Source: Aptenodytes patagonicus
Taxonomy: Eukaryota; Chordata; Aves; Sphenisciformes; Spheniscidae
Direction: 5' to 3'
Length of the DNA: 64,000 bases
NCBI RefSeq assembly: GCF_965638725.1
Contig: NC_134950.1
Location: forward strand, 24,022,932 to 24,086,931
Numbering within the stretch: position 1 is the stretch's first letter; every line of letters starts with the position of its first letter. Position numbers and translations under genes: made by a program. Shown in pieces: positions 1-14,800 of the stretch. The notes beneath the pieces were generated by a model, which was not told the origin of the DNA, did no database searches, and was given only the letters and a program-made list of their open reading frames with translations.

Positions 1-3000
1 ATTAACTCTTTAAAATACCGGCTATTACAATACTGATATACTTTGATTTTTCATGACCAAAGCAAAATGCTTGCATGTTAAAATTAGAACACACAGCTAA
101 CAAACCAGTAATGTTGCACCCTTCAAACCTCTCCTCAAATACAACATAGGAAGGATAAAAGCTTATAAATAATTCTCGAAAAGGTTTCATTTAAACATAA
201 TGTCAAATAGTCTTTTATAGAGAGTTCTGATCATTCAATTTTCACTACTATTTATTACTAATTTAATTAGGAAAAATCATACAATAAGGGTATCGGATAT
301 TAACATATATAAATTCCTTATTCACCTGAGTTCCTAACAGACTACCACCGCAGTATTCAATTATAGATTTCAGCAGAAAGCCTGACTCTTGATACTACCA
401 GTCACGCAAAGGCAACTCTGTGTTTTGGTACTATTAATTAAGACACTGGGTTTTCACCTTCCCTTAACTTGATGTGCTCATCTGTCCAAGAGAATTTTTT
501 CATGACTTCATATATTGGAAAGAGACTTCCAATTGACTCAGACTAAACTTCTGAAGTTGACTGAGTATGCATGAACTCCAGGTTGTTCTAAATTACAGAA
601 ATGATTTTTTTTAATGCACAAAATGTTACTGAAATCAAACTGAACAGGATGGGAAAGCATAAGATTTTTAAAAACAACAGATTCTCTAGAGGCTAATAGA
701 CAAAAGCTCCAACTGCATCCTTCCTAGCTGTGATCTCTGTTTTGAAATGCCGCGTTTAATAATAAGTTCATACTCCACAGTGGGAAAAACGAGCAGATAA
801 ATCTATTCTACCCACACAGACATTTTTATAAAACTTAAATTATTTATATTTGAGACTTCTATCCATCCATCCATCAAATTTTGCAGTGCCAAATATGCCA
901 AAAAGGTTTAAAGTCTATTTCGTAGGGAGGATGAAGGTAAAAGACTGTGTGATGTGAATGTCATTAATGCAAACGTCATTTCCTGAATACAGGAGAAAAT
1001 TTCCTGAAGATGAAGTGCGCAGAACCAATCCTGGATTAAACAGGAAACATTTATAGCATTTGGAGTCCCCCTGAAAATAAGAATACTCATAATTAACTTG
1101 TTTAGCTGTCAGGTTGTGTTAATTGCCTAAATATTTCTGGACTGAGTAAACACCATGCACAAAGTTGTACAGATATATTTCTCAAATCTAATTGTCACTG
1201 TCTTTCAGTTTCAGTGTAACATAAACAATATTCCTGTATTGGTCTCTACAGAGAAATGTATTCATGAAAGCAGTATTTTTTTAAGGCTCTGCCTTAACAA
1301 AAAAAAAAAAAATAAATAAATAAATCAGTGCTTATGAACTTTAAAAAAAAAAAAAAAAAAAGAGGTCTAGATACATTATAAATTCCAAAGAAAAGTTAAA
1401 AGAAAGGTACTGAAAAGTATGGATAGGATTTTGACCAGAATGACAACAAATACAAACTAGAAAGAATTTTAATTCATGTTAGTACTAAAATAACAAACTT
1501 AAAATGGAAGGACTGTCATAAAACAAAAGCTATTGAATACTCCAAAAGGAATAGTTGAAGTATTTTTTTTTAATGGATGACATAATCTTTCATTTAAAAT
1601 TAATTTCTAGCTACACAAAGTATTTATTCTCCAGAAGCATGGCACAAAAATGTCATTCAGCAGAATGAAAAGCAACATATCTACGTTCCGTTCACAATGA
1701 ATTCACCTGTTATGAAGCCAGGAAACATTTTCAACTCTTTTATCCACTCTGGACTAGCTACATATGAAGGCAACTGGAATGGTCCCAATCTCCACAGATT
1801 AATTTTTAATAATTTTAAATAATTCTTTGCTTTTGTGCCACACACGGTCAGCAAATATCTGTTTTGTATTACGTGTTCTTGGTTCAGCTGACTGAGATTG
1901 TACCTGGATTGTTCTCAGCCAGAACATATAACGAACAGACTTCTCACACAACTCTGATCTCTGACTGCTTGGGAGCAGTCTTTGTTCATAAAGAATGAAA
2001 AAAGATTTACTGGTCAACATTTATACTGACACTGTAATTGAGGGTTTTTCTTAACTTCAGGATATGCCTTATAAATGCAATTCTGGAGTTAATTTTCAAT
2101 GCTGTTTCTTTTAACATGATCTAGATTTTCATATTGCTAGCGTGCAATAAAGTCTAAAAGCCACAGTAGGATGGGCCCCATTGTGCTAGACACTGTACAA
2201 ATTAATTATAAATGAGAGCTCCTTCTTCAGAGTTTACAATTCAAAAAAATCAAAAATATCAAATGAACAAGCACACTGGAAAGAGGATCAAGGAATACAG
2301 AATAACTATTACATTGGATAAACAAGGTGGCCAAACGTCCTCGTACAAGACCTCAGATCAATAAGGCTTCTAACCATAAGGAGAACAGACACAGTCAATT
2401 ATTCAAGGCTACAATGGCAAAGAAACTTCCTATTACAGTAAAATTCTGATCACAGAGATTACTACAAATTAAGATTTCGATAGGTGTAAAATCATATATG
2501 GCATAAAGATCAAGTGAGCGAGGATACAGAGCAGACAGTAAGCATTAACCAACAGATAACATCTCAATTATCTCAGAGCCTCAGTGGTAAAGGAGAGCCA
2601 AAAACAATACCATGAATAACAAAAATAAAACAGCAAGCACAACTGATTGCTTGAGTAGGAAAGAGCTCTAATTGTCTCCTACCCAATACACTTTGCTTCT
2701 CAACAAATCAGAAACTTCAAAATGCAAATCTAAAACCTTACTCACTGTTCTCTGTGAAAAGCCATGAAACATTAACACATATCTTGAAGAATTATCTGTA
2801 ACATCAAATAAATGTTCCATTACTGCACATGGAATGAAAAAGTAAAAATGTAAAGACAAAGAATCCAGTTTTATTTGAAGATGTCCATTTCATAGAACAT
2901 GTTTAGAAAATCAACAAGAGAAATTCAAAGAGTGTTATCAACCCCTATTTGTTTTGGAAAGCTGTAAATCAGTCATTATGATGACAGCTCCATTTATTTA

Positions 3001-5725
3001 AGGGCAGAAAGCACGTTACTTCAGAGAAACCATGATACCTGGTCAAGACCAGTTGAGAACACAGTACACAATTCATCAAGGATGCAGAGAGAGTTTTCAT
3101 ACCTATTCAGCTCCTAACAACACTCCCAAACAAAGATGATCTAGTGAAAGAAAACTAGTGAAAGTCACAAGATAGCAGACTGATAGAAGGAGATGCTCTT
3201 CAATCTAAGCATGGTTCCAAATCACGGTGCTGTCATGTTCAATGACAAAGACCATAATTTGGTACTATCAAGTAAAAAACAGATTGGAAAAAAACCACAA
3301 AATAATTCTCTGTAGCCAACTGCTGTGGCATCAAGTAAATTTAATACCACATAGGCAGCGAAACTAGAAGTCAGATGAAGGATTTAACACAAAGGAAAAA
3401 GAGGTGCTCTGATGCTTCAATACCAAACCAGTGTACCAAACCAGCAATCTCAAGGTGCACAAAACAGCAAGGCACGTACAAAAATAAAAGAAAAATATAT
3501 CCTGAATTGGGAAAAAGGTCTCATCCAGAAGAATAATATTCTCTTCACCTCTAAAGGGTAATAAATAAACCATGCACAAAGAAAACACTCTCTAGGTAAC
3601 ATCTTTCCCCACAGTCAACTCGCAAAACACAGCTTTGTCTGTTATGAGGGTTCTTGTACGTGTTCGAAGTACATCTTTTAAGGAGAGATGTGTTGTCAAC
3701 TTTAGCAATAACAGGTTGAGAAATAATGATTTTAAAGGTAACTTAGACTTTACTTGTTTAAATGCACTTTCCTTTTTATGAACAAATATTTACTAAATTT
3801 CAGAACTGTTTACTATAGTATTTTTTTAAATTATTGTAATAGATCAAGTAAATACCACACAATTCAACAAATTTTTATGAATAAAAAGGGGCTATTTAAA
3901 AGATATTTATTTTATTTATCTTTAAGCCATATTTATCAGTTGAGATTATAAGTTCTATAAACATGTCAAAATATCAGGCGCTTTGTCAAGTACATACGTG
4001 ATTTTTAGTTTTTATAGTGCCTGAATACTAGTTTTTACAGTCTGTAGGATGTAAGCAATTTTCTGTTTCTATTGTACAAAAAGGGTATTATTTACTTTTG
4101 CTTTCAGATACATAGAAGATGAAGAGAGACTACAATCTTTATTTAGACTGTTTTGTTCAAAGCTGAGAAATCAACTCTTCAGAGCTAAAGAAAACAAAAT
4201 ATTTTGTTGCTTTTCTTCTAAATGATAAGTTTAGTAGGAATGCATGAGGCTTACTAATTAGAATGTGAAAAAAATGTGACTACATGACTGGACTACATGG
4301 ACTACTAGACTGACTATGACTACATGACTAGATTTATAGAGAAAACATATAAGATGCTTAGCCTACTTATTGCTATTAGGTTCACAGAACATACCAGATT
4401 TATTCAATAACTGAACTGACTTCGTATTTGTTTCCAGTTGTACTTTAAAACACAGAGTAATCTATGAAGATGCTTGCCTCCTAAATCTCAAAAATACTTA
4501 TGTGTCAACGTATGTTTATGTGATATAATCTTCCCTATGTTTAAAAGCCTAACCTTTCATCAACGGAATGGGAGTCTTCCTGTGGAGCTAGAAGGCACTT
4601 AGTCATCTGAATGCTCCCAATGGAAAACAACCCCAAATTAACTAATATTTAAGGTTAGGGACATGATCTATCCTTTCCAGGGTTTTAGCTGAGGACACTT
4701 AGTGGATACCTACTGATTTTGAAAAATGTATTTTCCTTAAATTTGTGTGCAAATAATGCATTATTAAATCACTCAGGTACAGTCTAATATTCACAAAGAA
4801 GTTGGAAAACCCACAGACTGATATAATTTAAAGATAAAGAACTACATAGGCCACAGAAAACACAGAAGCCACAGTTGTCATGCCATATTACCTTAAAGAA
4901 CCAACAGAAAGGAGAAAGGGTGGAAATCAACCCAGGGATGTTACTCTCTTGCAGGCTGGAGCCCAGACATGCAGCTGAATCTAAAAGCAACCTGCCAGTG
5001 CAGGCCTCAACAGCCCCTGCTGCCTCATTTCCTCCTACAAGTCATGTATTCTGATTATGCCAGTAGCTTCATCTCAGCAGTCTTGCAGTTAGTCACACAC
5101 TAATCCATGAATGGGAGCTGCACTTCAACTGCTTGTAAAATACATATAGTACAAGAATTATACGTTGTTTCTCTCTAATGCATACTTTCAGACACACAGA
5201 TGATCTCTTACATTAAAAACCAAAAAAAAGATCGATAGTTTTCAAAACAACAACAAAAAAAAATCAAATTACATGCCACTTGATCTTTTTTACACCCTTT
5301 GATCCAATCAAGGGAGGCAAAATGCAGAAGAAAAATGCGATGGTGGGAAGGCAGGAGAGCTGTGCGAGAGAAAGAGCTAAGGAACACAAAATGTTCTCTA
5401 TCACCAGAAGAAATTCCCAACTGGGTCCACATCAAAGGATAGGTATAAAATTACACAGGACACAGGGAAGTAGGTGATTTGTAGCAACATTTTCCATCTG
5501 TCTCTGTTATACCCTTTCTAGAAATAATTCCAAAGATGTGTAATAAAACTGGATTCTACATTTCACACTCAGATCTACTTTAAGTAGTGAATGTCATTGT
5601 AGTCTTCAAACAGGCAAAATTCTTTGCAAGCAAATATGGATGAATTGTGTGAACAAACATTGCAATATCAAAGGCAATGATTTTTTCCTCAGGTTAAAAT
5701 TAGATAGGAAATGACATGGCATTAC
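1..5725. other. SPAG1 intron, no exon recognised
   Basis: This is AT-rich intronic sequence. It contains A-rich low complexity at 1299-1361, a possible old amniote repeat at 2171-2250, and a short imperfect array of GACTACATGACT units at 4276-4331. The remaining open frames are short and match nothing I know. Confidence 0.6.
2171..2250 (+). repeat. Possible ancient amniote interspersed repeat fragment
   Basis: The pattern CATTGTGCTAGACACTGTAC…, a gap, then GAGTTTACAATT resembles a dispersed amniote repeat that reads 'tgctaggcactgtacaaa … gagcttacaatct'. I cannot name the family with certainty. A second, weaker copy appears at 25150-25270. Confidence 0.35.
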
Positions 5726-5888
5726 TTTTATCTCCACCGCTTCTTTCACGTTCTTCTGTATTTTCCCCTCTTTCTTCATCACCTTCTGAATCCTCTATAT
5801 CTTGAATAAGTATTCTTTTTCCTTTGCCTTGAGTCTCAGATACAGGCTTTAAACCTTTCAGTTTCTTTTCAATCTCTAGCAGATTTTT
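5726..5888 (-). CDS. SPAG1: SPAG1 coding exon 9 (acidic linker after TPR block 1)
   Basis: This exon encodes [20 protein letters not shown] then [20 protein letters not shown], equivalent to the human segment following the first TPR array. The acceptor TTCTCTATTGCAG has a good pyrimidine tract. The likely donor is AAAA|GTAATG at 5725-5720, again non-consensus. If it is read through, the frame continues nine codons to a TAA at 5700-5702. I found no later SPAG1 exon in 1-5,725. Confidence 0.9.
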
Positions 5889-8800
5889 CTGCAATAGAGA
5901 AAAAACAGCAATAGCAGCAGCTTTTTTCTATAGGTATATAAATTGTAATTTATATACAGAAAATACATTCTGTTAAATAATCAACATAAGATCCTGAAGA
6001 ACTATCAAGATGTTACCAATATAAAAATAGAGAAAAAAAATGTGATTTTTCCAAGAGTCAGTATCAAAACCAAGATTAACACTCAACTTCTGTCTCTTAG
6101 AAACTCAGAAGATATCACACAAATAAGTAAGTACTTTTCTTGAATGAACTGCTTAAGCAAAAAAAAATTTTAATTAAAAGGAAAAAAAGTAGATTGTACT
6201 ATTGTGATATCTGGCATGGTCTACTCAGAAGAGACACGTGGAAAACAGACTCTTTCCAGAATCTCTGAAAAAGCCTAAAATCAGTTTATCAACATTTATG
6301 CTATGGAGGATTTGGTGTCTGATGGATATCTGATGGAGGAGTGTAACTGATAGAACTAGAACCAAAAGAGACAACAACTTCTTAGCAGTGTAGCAGAAGG
6401 ACACTGTTGAATAATGAAAAGGTTTGCTCCTCTTTTAAGAACTGCAAATTAGATGATCAAACAGCCTCTCATTCCATAAACGTTTTTTGATTACTCAAAA
6501 AAAATACTCCAACTGCACTTTACACTTTCAGAGCAGAATAAGACACACCCAACATTATGCACTATTCTGAATTTAATTCAATGCTGTACAAGGAAGCGCC
6601 ATTTCAGTACTCACTTCCTCAAGAAAAAGATAAAACAAGGACAGGAGCAAGCAAAGATTCATGTGGACAAAGTACTTTGAAGAATTCCAGTTACTGACAA
6701 GCAATTTACCTTTATTTTAGTGACTCTGCACATAAACATTCACTCTGCATGTGTTCCATACATTTCATATTTAGCTCAAGAGGGTTTTGAGGATCCTCCA
6801 AGCAAAGAGCAACTCAAAAAATGCCCTGCCAAGCACTCTGTCACCTCTAGATGTCTCAGCCAAGGCGTAATAGCTGGCACAGATAAGGACAAAGTACAGA
6901 CATCCGCTTTCAGCTACAGAACCATTGCTCAGCAAAACTACTAATGTATTTGGATCTCTGGAAGAGCATTCTCAAAATGAGTAAGTATCTTATGTCTGGT
7001 ATTATAAGAAGTCTCAGCACAGCCTGTTTGATAAACTTTTCACAAAGGCTGTTGTGGACTTTGTCAACACAGACTCACAAGCTATTTAGTGGTTTAGTCT
7101 TATAAGCAGAAAAAACCCCCAAAAGCTCTTTTAGAACTCAAATCTAGAGTGACAGGTGTTTAAAAAGAAAGAAGGGGCCGGGGGAGCAAGCCGGTTGATT
7201 CCTTGGTTGATGTGAAACTCAGGAACTATTCTGGACAGGAATCTAGCTCCAAGAACACCCTAAAAGGGACGAATGCTGTACATGGTGAATTTGACATAAC
7301 AGGCTTGGACCTCTCTCACTGGTGCAAGCAATAGCAGTGACCAAGTAACTCCACACAAAGAAGTAGCAATCAGCAAGCTGCTAGCAGCTCAAAATGTGCC
7401 AACAATAAGAGCGGAACAGAATTCAGGTGATGAGGCAATTGCACAGCATCCAGAAGTCATACATAAAATAATTAGGAGGGTAGCAGTATGATGGACTCCT
7501 AATTAACAAGCAAAGAGCAGTTTAGTATCAGAACTGCCAGGCACTGAAGATTCTCAGGACATGTAGAGTCCAAATGCAAGGACTGGGTTCTAACCCACAA
7601 AACACCCCTAAGAAGATACCAATGAATGACACAAACCAATCCTCTCCTAAATATCTGAAGTAATAGTAGTACAAAGATCACATCCTAACCTTGAGTTTCC
7701 AAAGAAAGCATCTAGCTTTCTGAGATCCAAAATTGGCTAAGAAGGGTCCAGATTCATCAGAAGGTATGAAAGGTTTTTCATTCTATCCTGGAGGTGAGAA
7801 ATGAGGATTTATAATATCACACTGAAGTGAGGACAGAACCCAGGTCCTCTCCTTTTGGGTTAACTTTACCACTACAACAATAACACCTTGGCATCTTTTT
7901 TGGATTTTTCTTGTGAATTATGTGTCAAACTGAAATACGCCTATCCCAATGGATCTTTCTGAGAGAAATTTCCAAATAACTTTGATCAGCTAAGACACTA
8001 ATACTCTAAGCATGTTCAGCAGCAAAATTTTAGGCACCAAAATTATGTTAATAGAGATGACTTAATTGTGAGAACCTGAAGGCACTCAAGTAGTGAACAG
8101 AAGATCTGGTCACATTCAAGTATCTAATTTCCACCACAGGCACATGTGGTCTTGGGAGACTGATCACTGGCACAGTAGATCGAGTGTGTCCTCAAAACTC
8201 ATATTCAAATCAAACAATATTAACTGTACTCACTTTATGCTACAACTGCATACAACCTTTTTCTAGTCATATTCAACTCATTTATCTTTACCTTAGCTAT
8301 AGCATTTTCTGGTTCAACACATAATACTTTGTTCAGATCCTCTATAGCTGTCTGGTAATTCTGCAGCTGGTTGTGTACAGTGGCACGGCGCATCAGAGCT
8401 ACAAAGGAACAAAGTATATTATTTATGTATTTAAAGCATAAAGCAGATAACTACACTATTTTTTCTATACATATTAAGTGTAAAACAGTTTTTAAAATTC
8501 TGCATTTACTTCATAATGACTCTGCATTAGTAATAACTGTTCTCTTGATCATTTTTAACGATGCAATTTCACATGACACCTTTTGGGATAACGATCATGA
8601 ATTATGAAGCATCTTTTCATATTTTTCCAAGTTTCCCCCTCCTCCCATGCAAATACTGTTAGCTACATTCAAGCCCTTGCCTTCAGAAAGGATTAAATCA
8701 GCAACTTCCATTGTTTTCATGTTGCTTTTAAGGTAATTAATACTTCAGTGTGGGTATTGTGGAAACAATGCACTTCACGAATACAAGAGGGCTTATAGTC

Positions 8801-11800
8801 ATCATATAAAAAACAAGTGTTAGTCCCACGCTACTGCATAAGAATACGCATTACAAATCAACAGGATGGACTGCATAAAACTTCCCTGACCCTGAAAATA
8901 CTGTTAAAATTAGTTTGGGGAGCTACTCTGCTTCCTTCTTTATACTTGAACTTGATCTAAAGCTCAATGAAGTCAACTAACAACATGAATGGATATGTAC
9001 CATTTTATTTGTTACAGATAAAATAATACATAGAAGGGCAAGTTTATGTTCCACTTTACCTTTTACGTTGCCAGGTTCCATATCTAGTACCTTCTCACAA
9101 TCCTGCAAAGCACTGTCCCAGTCCTGAAGTTTGATTTCTGCTTGAGCTTTGTTATTATATGCAGCTGCAGTGGGTATTACTGATATACTCCTGAAAAAAG
9201 GGAGCATTGACCATGGTAGGCTTATAGTTAGAAAGCCTGAATGTAGAAACACTTCACTACTGGAAGCTGAAAACAGTATTATAACAATATTAATACTGAT
9301 ACTCTAACCACAACAGTGATTAGGAACTTCATCCTGCGAGACCAGAGGCAACCATCCACCAACTAGATTTACCATCTTCAGAGGTCTGTTGCTTGCCAAG
9401 GCTTAGATCTGAGATGTTGCAGAGAAGGTGCCATGGCTCATCCATCCCTTAAACTATCACCTCTTGCTGCCATCGATGTAGACTCAAATTAAAATGCCAA
9501 ATGAAACCTTCAGAGTATCAAGAGTAACTACAGAGCTCTGGAGGCTATGATGAAAAGCATGGGGGGCCACGTGGGCTTCTCCTTGATCTTGCTTGTAAAA
9601 GGGAAAGACTCAGGTAGCGGTGAATGAATTGTCCAGGTCAATATCTGGCTGCATGGCTGGTATTGTAGGCAGGGCTTTAGCTTCTATAACAACAGGATGA
9701 TCTCTTGAGGAACAAGGACAACTGGGATCCATATGAGAAAGTGGTGCAAGACAATCTTTGCCAACACCCTTGCTAACCTAGCAAGGAGGACTCTGAATTA
9801 CGTTCGCTGGGAAGGAGGACTCTAAACTATGTTCGCTGGGAAGAGGAGGCAATAGGGAAGTGCTGGGGAGACAGCATACTGGAAGAGACTCACACTTTCT
9901 TTGTAAAAAAAACATGACTGGAGGACCATCTCAAGTGCTTGTGCACAAATGCACAAAGCATGGGAAACAAAAAAGAGTAAAAGGTCTGTGCAGCTATAAT
10001 CTCAGTGAGATAACAGAGATATGGTGGGATAGTTTGCGTGGCTGGAGTGCTGTGATGGAGGCGTGCAGGCTCTTTCGAAAGACTAGGAAGGTAAGGAGGA
10101 GGAGATGCATTCTAGTCTAAGCAGTGATTAAATGTATGAAGGTTTGTCTTGGAACAGGCAAGAGACTGACAAGCCAGTCAAGAGAGCTGATGGGTAAGAA
10201 TAAGAGACCAAACTGACATGGTGATACTATGGTAAGCACCTGCTTCAGGCTGCCTGATGAAGAAGAGCAAGCAGATGAAATCGTCTTCAGGCAACTAGAG
10301 GAAGCCTCACAATTACAGGCTCTGGTTCCCATGGGGGACCTGAACCACTCTGGTATCTACTGGAAGGGCAAAATGACACGGCACAAGAAATACATGAGAC
10401 TTCTGGATCATATCGAAGATGACTTCTTGACACAATCAACAAGCTGACAAGGGGGAATGCTCTGCTGGAATTGTTACTCTTAATCAAGAACTGGTTGGGA
10501 ATGCAAAAGTTGACAACAGCTTTGGCTGCAGCAACCATGAGATGGTAGAGTTTAAGATTCTGGGAGAAAAGAGCAAGATGAACACTAGAATTATAGCCCT
10601 GGACTTCAGAAGGCAAGATTTTAGCCTGTTAAGGAATCTGCTTGGCAGGATTACAGGGAGAATGCCCTGTAGGGCAAAGGGTGCCAGGAGAGCTGGTTGG
10701 TCTCCAAGGACAGCTGCTTCAAAGCACAAGAACGATCCTTTCCAATGTGCAGGAAGTCAAGCAAGCATAGAAGAAGGGGTGAACAGAGAACTCTTGACTG
10801 AGCTCAAACACAAAAATTAAATACACAGCAGATGGCAGTGGTGATGGGCTACCCAGGAGGAATATAGAGACACTGGCTAACTGCGAGCGAAGGAATTAAT
10901 AAAGCAAAAGCTCAGCTGAAGTTGAAACTAGAATGATGTGAGGAGCAACAAGTTTTTTTTGTTTTGTTTTTTTTAAAAGGTCTATCAGCAGCAAAACAGA
11001 TTAAGGAAACTGTGGGCCACTGGTCAATGCAGCAGAGGACCTAGTGACAAAGGACATGGAAAAGTTTGAGATACTCAGTGGCTTCTTTGCTTCAGTCTTC
11101 ATTGGTAAGGTTTGCCCTCAGGCTTCCCAGGTCCCTGAGTTTAGAGGCAGATTCTGTAGGAGTGAAGCAGTACCCACAATAGAGGAAGATAAAGTTAAGA
11201 AACACTTAAGAAAATAGGATATACACAAGTTCCAGATGGGGTGTTCAGGAAGCTGGCCAGTGTTACTACAAGACTGCTCTATATCATCTTTGAAAAGTCA
11301 TGGTGATTGGGAGAGGTGACTGGTAAAGGCTAACGTCACATGAACAAGAACAGCAAGGTGGAGGACCTGGGAAACTACAGGCTGGTCAGTCTAACATCAG
11401 TTCTCAAAAAGATTATGGACCAAGTCATCCTGGATTCCCATCCAGGCACACGAAGGATAAGAAGGTGACTGGCAACAGCTAGCATGGATTTACCAAAGGC
11501 AAATCATGCCAAGACCAACCCGATAGCTTTCTTTGCTGAGTGGCTCAGTGAAGGAAGGAAGAACAGAGGGTGTTGCTTACCTTGACTGTAGCAAAGCCTG
11601 GGACTTGATCTCCCATAGTATTCTTATAGCAAAATAGGTAAAACATGTACTAGATAAGTGGACAATAAGGCAGACAGAAAACTGACCGGACTGCTGGGCT
11701 CCAAGAATTGAGCCATACAAAGTCCAGCTGGTGACCTGTTACTAGTGGCCTCTCTTTGGGATCAAGTTTTTAATGTCTTTATCAGGGGGCTATAAGATGG

Positions 11801-14800
11801 AACAGAAGGCACCCCCAGGAAGTTCGTCAATGATACAAAGCTGGTGGGGAACAGTCAGTAATACACTGGAGAGCAGAACTCCAGTCAAAGGGACCTTAAG
11901 AGGCCAGAGGAATGGGCTGGCAGATTTCTCAGGAAGTTCAGAAAAGGGAAGCACAAAATCCTGCACCTGAAACAGAGTAACTCCAGCAACAGTACAGGCT
12001 GGGTGCCAACTAGCTAGTAAGCAGCTTTGCAGGGAAGGACCTGAGGGCTCTGGTGGACAACAAATTGAACAGGAGTTAACAGTGTACTCTCAAGGCAAAG
12101 AAGGCATACCACATGCTGGGGCATATTAGCAAGAGTGTAGCCAGGAGGTCGACAGAAGAGGTTCTTCCCCTCTCTTCAGCACCTATGAGACAACAGGTGG
12201 AGTACTTGCGTTCAGTCTGAGGCTCTCCTGTACACAAAAGGCGCCAACAAACTGGAGTGAGTCCAGCGTGTCACCGGGATAGTTAGGGGGCTGGAGTACA
12301 TGCAATACTTATGAGAAGAGTCTGAGATAACTAGGTTTGTTCAGCCAGAAGCGAAGGCACAGTGGAGGTCTTGTAGCTGTTTCCAAGTTACCTAATGGGA
12401 AGGTATGGAGAAGACAGAGCCACATCCTTCTCAGAAGCGCACACTGATAGGACAAAAGGCAACAGACACAAGTTGCAAAAAGGGAATTTCTGATGACGTT
12501 TTAGGAAAAAAAAAAAATTACTGTAAGCGTAGTTAAACACTGCAACAGGCTGCCCAGAGAGGCTGTGAAATCTCCATCCTTGGAGATTAATTGAACAAAG
12601 CCCTGAGTTACCTGATCTAACTTGGCCCTGCTTTGAGAGGTGGTTTGCACAAAATATCATTCAGAGGTTGCTTCCAACCTAAATTATTCTATGATTCTGC
12701 AGTATAACTGAAATTACTAAGCAGAGTGATTTCACTAGAGGTATGCAGAAAAACAGGCAAGATCCATTTATTTTAAAATCACATCAGCATAATAGAACTA
12801 TGTCAGAACACATCCTTTGCAAAAGTTTTGAATCTCTTTAGAAATGAGAGAGAAGTTTAAGGTTTTTTGTAAAATAGAAAGTACTCTCTACGTTCAGCTT
12901 AGAATAGTAGGCCTCATTACAAGACTAACAGCATGAATAACTGTACCCTGATTATTTTTATATAGAACTCTACTATTTTTCACTTTTTAGCCATATGCAA
13001 ATAACCCCTTCAGGCTATTACCAATTCACTCCAAAATATGTTTTATTTAAATATTTCTAAATGTAAGAAAATAGGAATTTTCAGATGGTATTAGGAAAGT
13101 GCCCAGTTAGAACCGTATGCAGTGTCAATATCATATATTTCAGAAGGTGTACAATGCCCCATGGGGGTCGAATGGGGGTCAAATATGGAAAGACTCTCCA
13201 TTAGGAAGGATTCTGCCCATCCTTATTAATTAATACCTTATTTATGCCCCAAAAGCAGAGATTTTTACTTATTTTTATACTATGGAGTTGTATTTTATTT
13301 TTTGTATATGAAACACAGCTATGGATGTTTTTAATACATGTTCATGTATTAAAAAAACCCAAGAAAGATGTTAAGGCTGCAAGTCAAGAACGAAAAAAAT
13401 ACACATCAGATGCCTCAGTTTACTCAGCCTGTGCACTATGAATATCAATACCTTTGTGCACATATATACATCAACAATCTCCAGGTAAATGTTCATAAGC
13501 TGTTCTACAAAACCCTGCCTCCTTCAGTGACAGTATGAATGGTGCTTCCTAAACATAAATCTGTTCAATATTTATTTTATTGCTGTTGCACACAATTTAT
13601 TCCTATTCATTATTTTCTCCATACTTGTCTGCACTGACCACAGACACATTAACTTCCTCATAAATTTTTTTGGAGGATATCCCACTATAATATCATAGCC
13701 CATGAATTATCTTAACACTTCATCTCACAGTAGTGCCATATCATTACCCTCAGTTTACACTGGTAATTAATACACAAAAATTCCCATATGCTCTGAATTT
13801 CTAAGTGACAACTTTGACACTTCTAGGACTTGTGGGTTTTTAAAGTCCTTATCATTTCAAAGCACAGAGTTAAACACAAAATTGAGTTTCCTTTAACGTT
13901 AATGTGTTAGCAGTCAGTACTTTTACAAGTCAGACCTCTAGTGTCTCAAGATGGGTAATCTGCAAATGAGAAACAAATGTTGGTCTATGTGAAAATCCTG
14001 GTTTGTATAAATGGCATCATGTTTGAACACTGTGGAAAAGGTAGAGAAAAAATCTAGTTCTCCCAAGGTCGCATTGAAATATCTTAACTGAAACACTATC
14101 CTTCTCTTCCTGTCATGCCCAATTCTGTTCACCTTGAACTTTTCTACTTTTGAAACAAATACAACAGAGGCCCTGTAGCAACCACCTCTATTTATATAAA
14201 TAAAGCCAAAGTCTGAATGTAGTCCACTGTGCAGTAAATAAGGCAAGCAACCTGCAAGAGTCTCATATTTTTTAAATCCAGTGTTTATATACTTTTCTTC
14301 TGGACTGCTACTAATTACAGACAATGTTATGATGAAGCTGCACACAATGATTTTTCTTTCTCCTAAGAAGGTTATTAAATCAATTTTACTTATTAACAAT
14401 TGAGACAATCCTACCAATATGATTAATTAGAATTAATTTGTAATGAATTTAGTTTCTCAACACACTGCTTATCCTTTTATTTTTGTAAACTTGCCCTTGA
14501 ATCTCAATGGTTTTGAAAAATCTGAAGAACTTTAGGACACCTGCAGATTGCATCCCATCACTATTTACCCGCTTCTTTTCCTGATAAATAAAAATTAATA
14601 TCAGGATGCAACAGTGCTTTAAGTACTCTTCTGTCAAATCTTTTTGCCCTTTTGAAAATAATCTAATTGTCACTAGTTGCTTCAGTAAGAAGTTGCTTTA
14701 ATTACATTGCTCTAAAAATAACATTCACAAGTAACAGTCATTAAAATAAAAGAACACAATAGTATTTACTCACCGACTGTAATATGTCACTGCTTCCACA

